Positions 63,830-64,000 of a stretch of 64,000 nt of DNA are shown here, piece by piece (the stretch's first letter is position 1; each line of letters begins with the position of its first letter). Location of the stretch: NCBI GenBank assembly GCA_036924085.1, contig JAVGWX010000008.1:48157019-48221018 (forward strand), written 5' to 3'. Below the pieces are notes generated by a model that was not told the DNA's origin, did no database searches, and worked only from the letters and a program-made list of their open reading frames with translations. Source of the DNA: Ariolimax columbianus (Eukaryota > Mollusca > Gastropoda > Stylommatophora > Arionidae). The position numbers were made by a program, and so were the translations under genes.

Positions 63830-64000
63830 GAGATGAAGAATGGTAGCCTGATCTTTCTGGACAGTTGGTAGTTTTCGTTATCCGACTGATTTTTGTGGTG
63901 TTCTTCGTGCATCCGTTTCACTTCATCTTTGTCTAGATTGTTGGTTTTCTAGTTTCCCTTGAAGTTGCAGTGTGATGTTATCCACTGAAGGCAGTCACAA
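63830..64000 (-). pseudogene. RNase H remnant at window edge, minus strand
   Basis: On the minus strand LQWITSHCNFKGN, stop, KTNNLDKDEVKR corresponds to the RNase H segment LQWIPSHC-x-x-x-GNE-x-AD-LAKE. It continues beyond the window. The catalytic Asp is changed to Asn. Confidence 0.65.

Overview
The window looks like a gene-poor, repeat-dominated stretch of a metazoan nuclear genome. I found no convincing host protein-coding gene, rRNA, functional tRNA gene or CRISPR array. Many non-LTR retrotransposon fossils (RNase H-bearing I/Jockey-like, RTE-like and CR1-like), tRNA-derived SINEs, a hAT (ZBED5/FAM200-type) fossil, mariner fragments and a degenerate TTAGGG block fit an invertebrate animal. 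The mix resembles lophotrochozoan genomes, possibly a gastropod mollusc. That placement is inference from family recognition and no search was run.

Layout. 0-16 kb: a 22-23-bp minisatellite, an RTE-like tail, an RNase H retroelement split by a 38-bp minisatellite, a hAT transposase fossil, two tRNA-SINEs, a second RNase H element with a (CAA)n tail, and arrays of 36, 44, 22 and 23 bp. 16-32 kb: a 42-bp array, pyrimidine-rich arrays, SINEs, a 33-bp array, a 28-bp array split by a reverse-transcriptase fossil, and an RTE-like endonuclease fossil carrying a SINE and a LINE insertion, each with a target-site duplication. 32-44 kb: CR1-like and RTE-like fossils, a 50-bp array, an interstitial telomere-like tract between related minisatellites, and a 1.4-kb 30-bp array. 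44-64 kb: a LINE inserted in a SINE with an 11-bp duplication, a 1.7-kb 37/97-bp higher-order array, a 1.5-kb pyrimidine block, an inverted pair of mariner 5' ends, the best-preserved LINE ORF (493 codons, intact RNase H residues, premature stop), a second inverted copy of a ~650-bp repeat, and further LINE tails.

The elements relate through mobility. One LINE family (copies at 29.3, 44.8, 54.3 and 58.5 kb) and at least ten SINE-like copies, several of them clearly, end in a (GAA)n-type tail, suggesting but not proving that the LINE machinery mobilises the SINE. Several minisatellites sit inside or at the edge of transposable elements and probably arose there. Tandem arrays cover roughly a quarter of the window by my own count. 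Several array periods are multiples of three, so they create long repetitive ORFs that should not be annotated as proteins.
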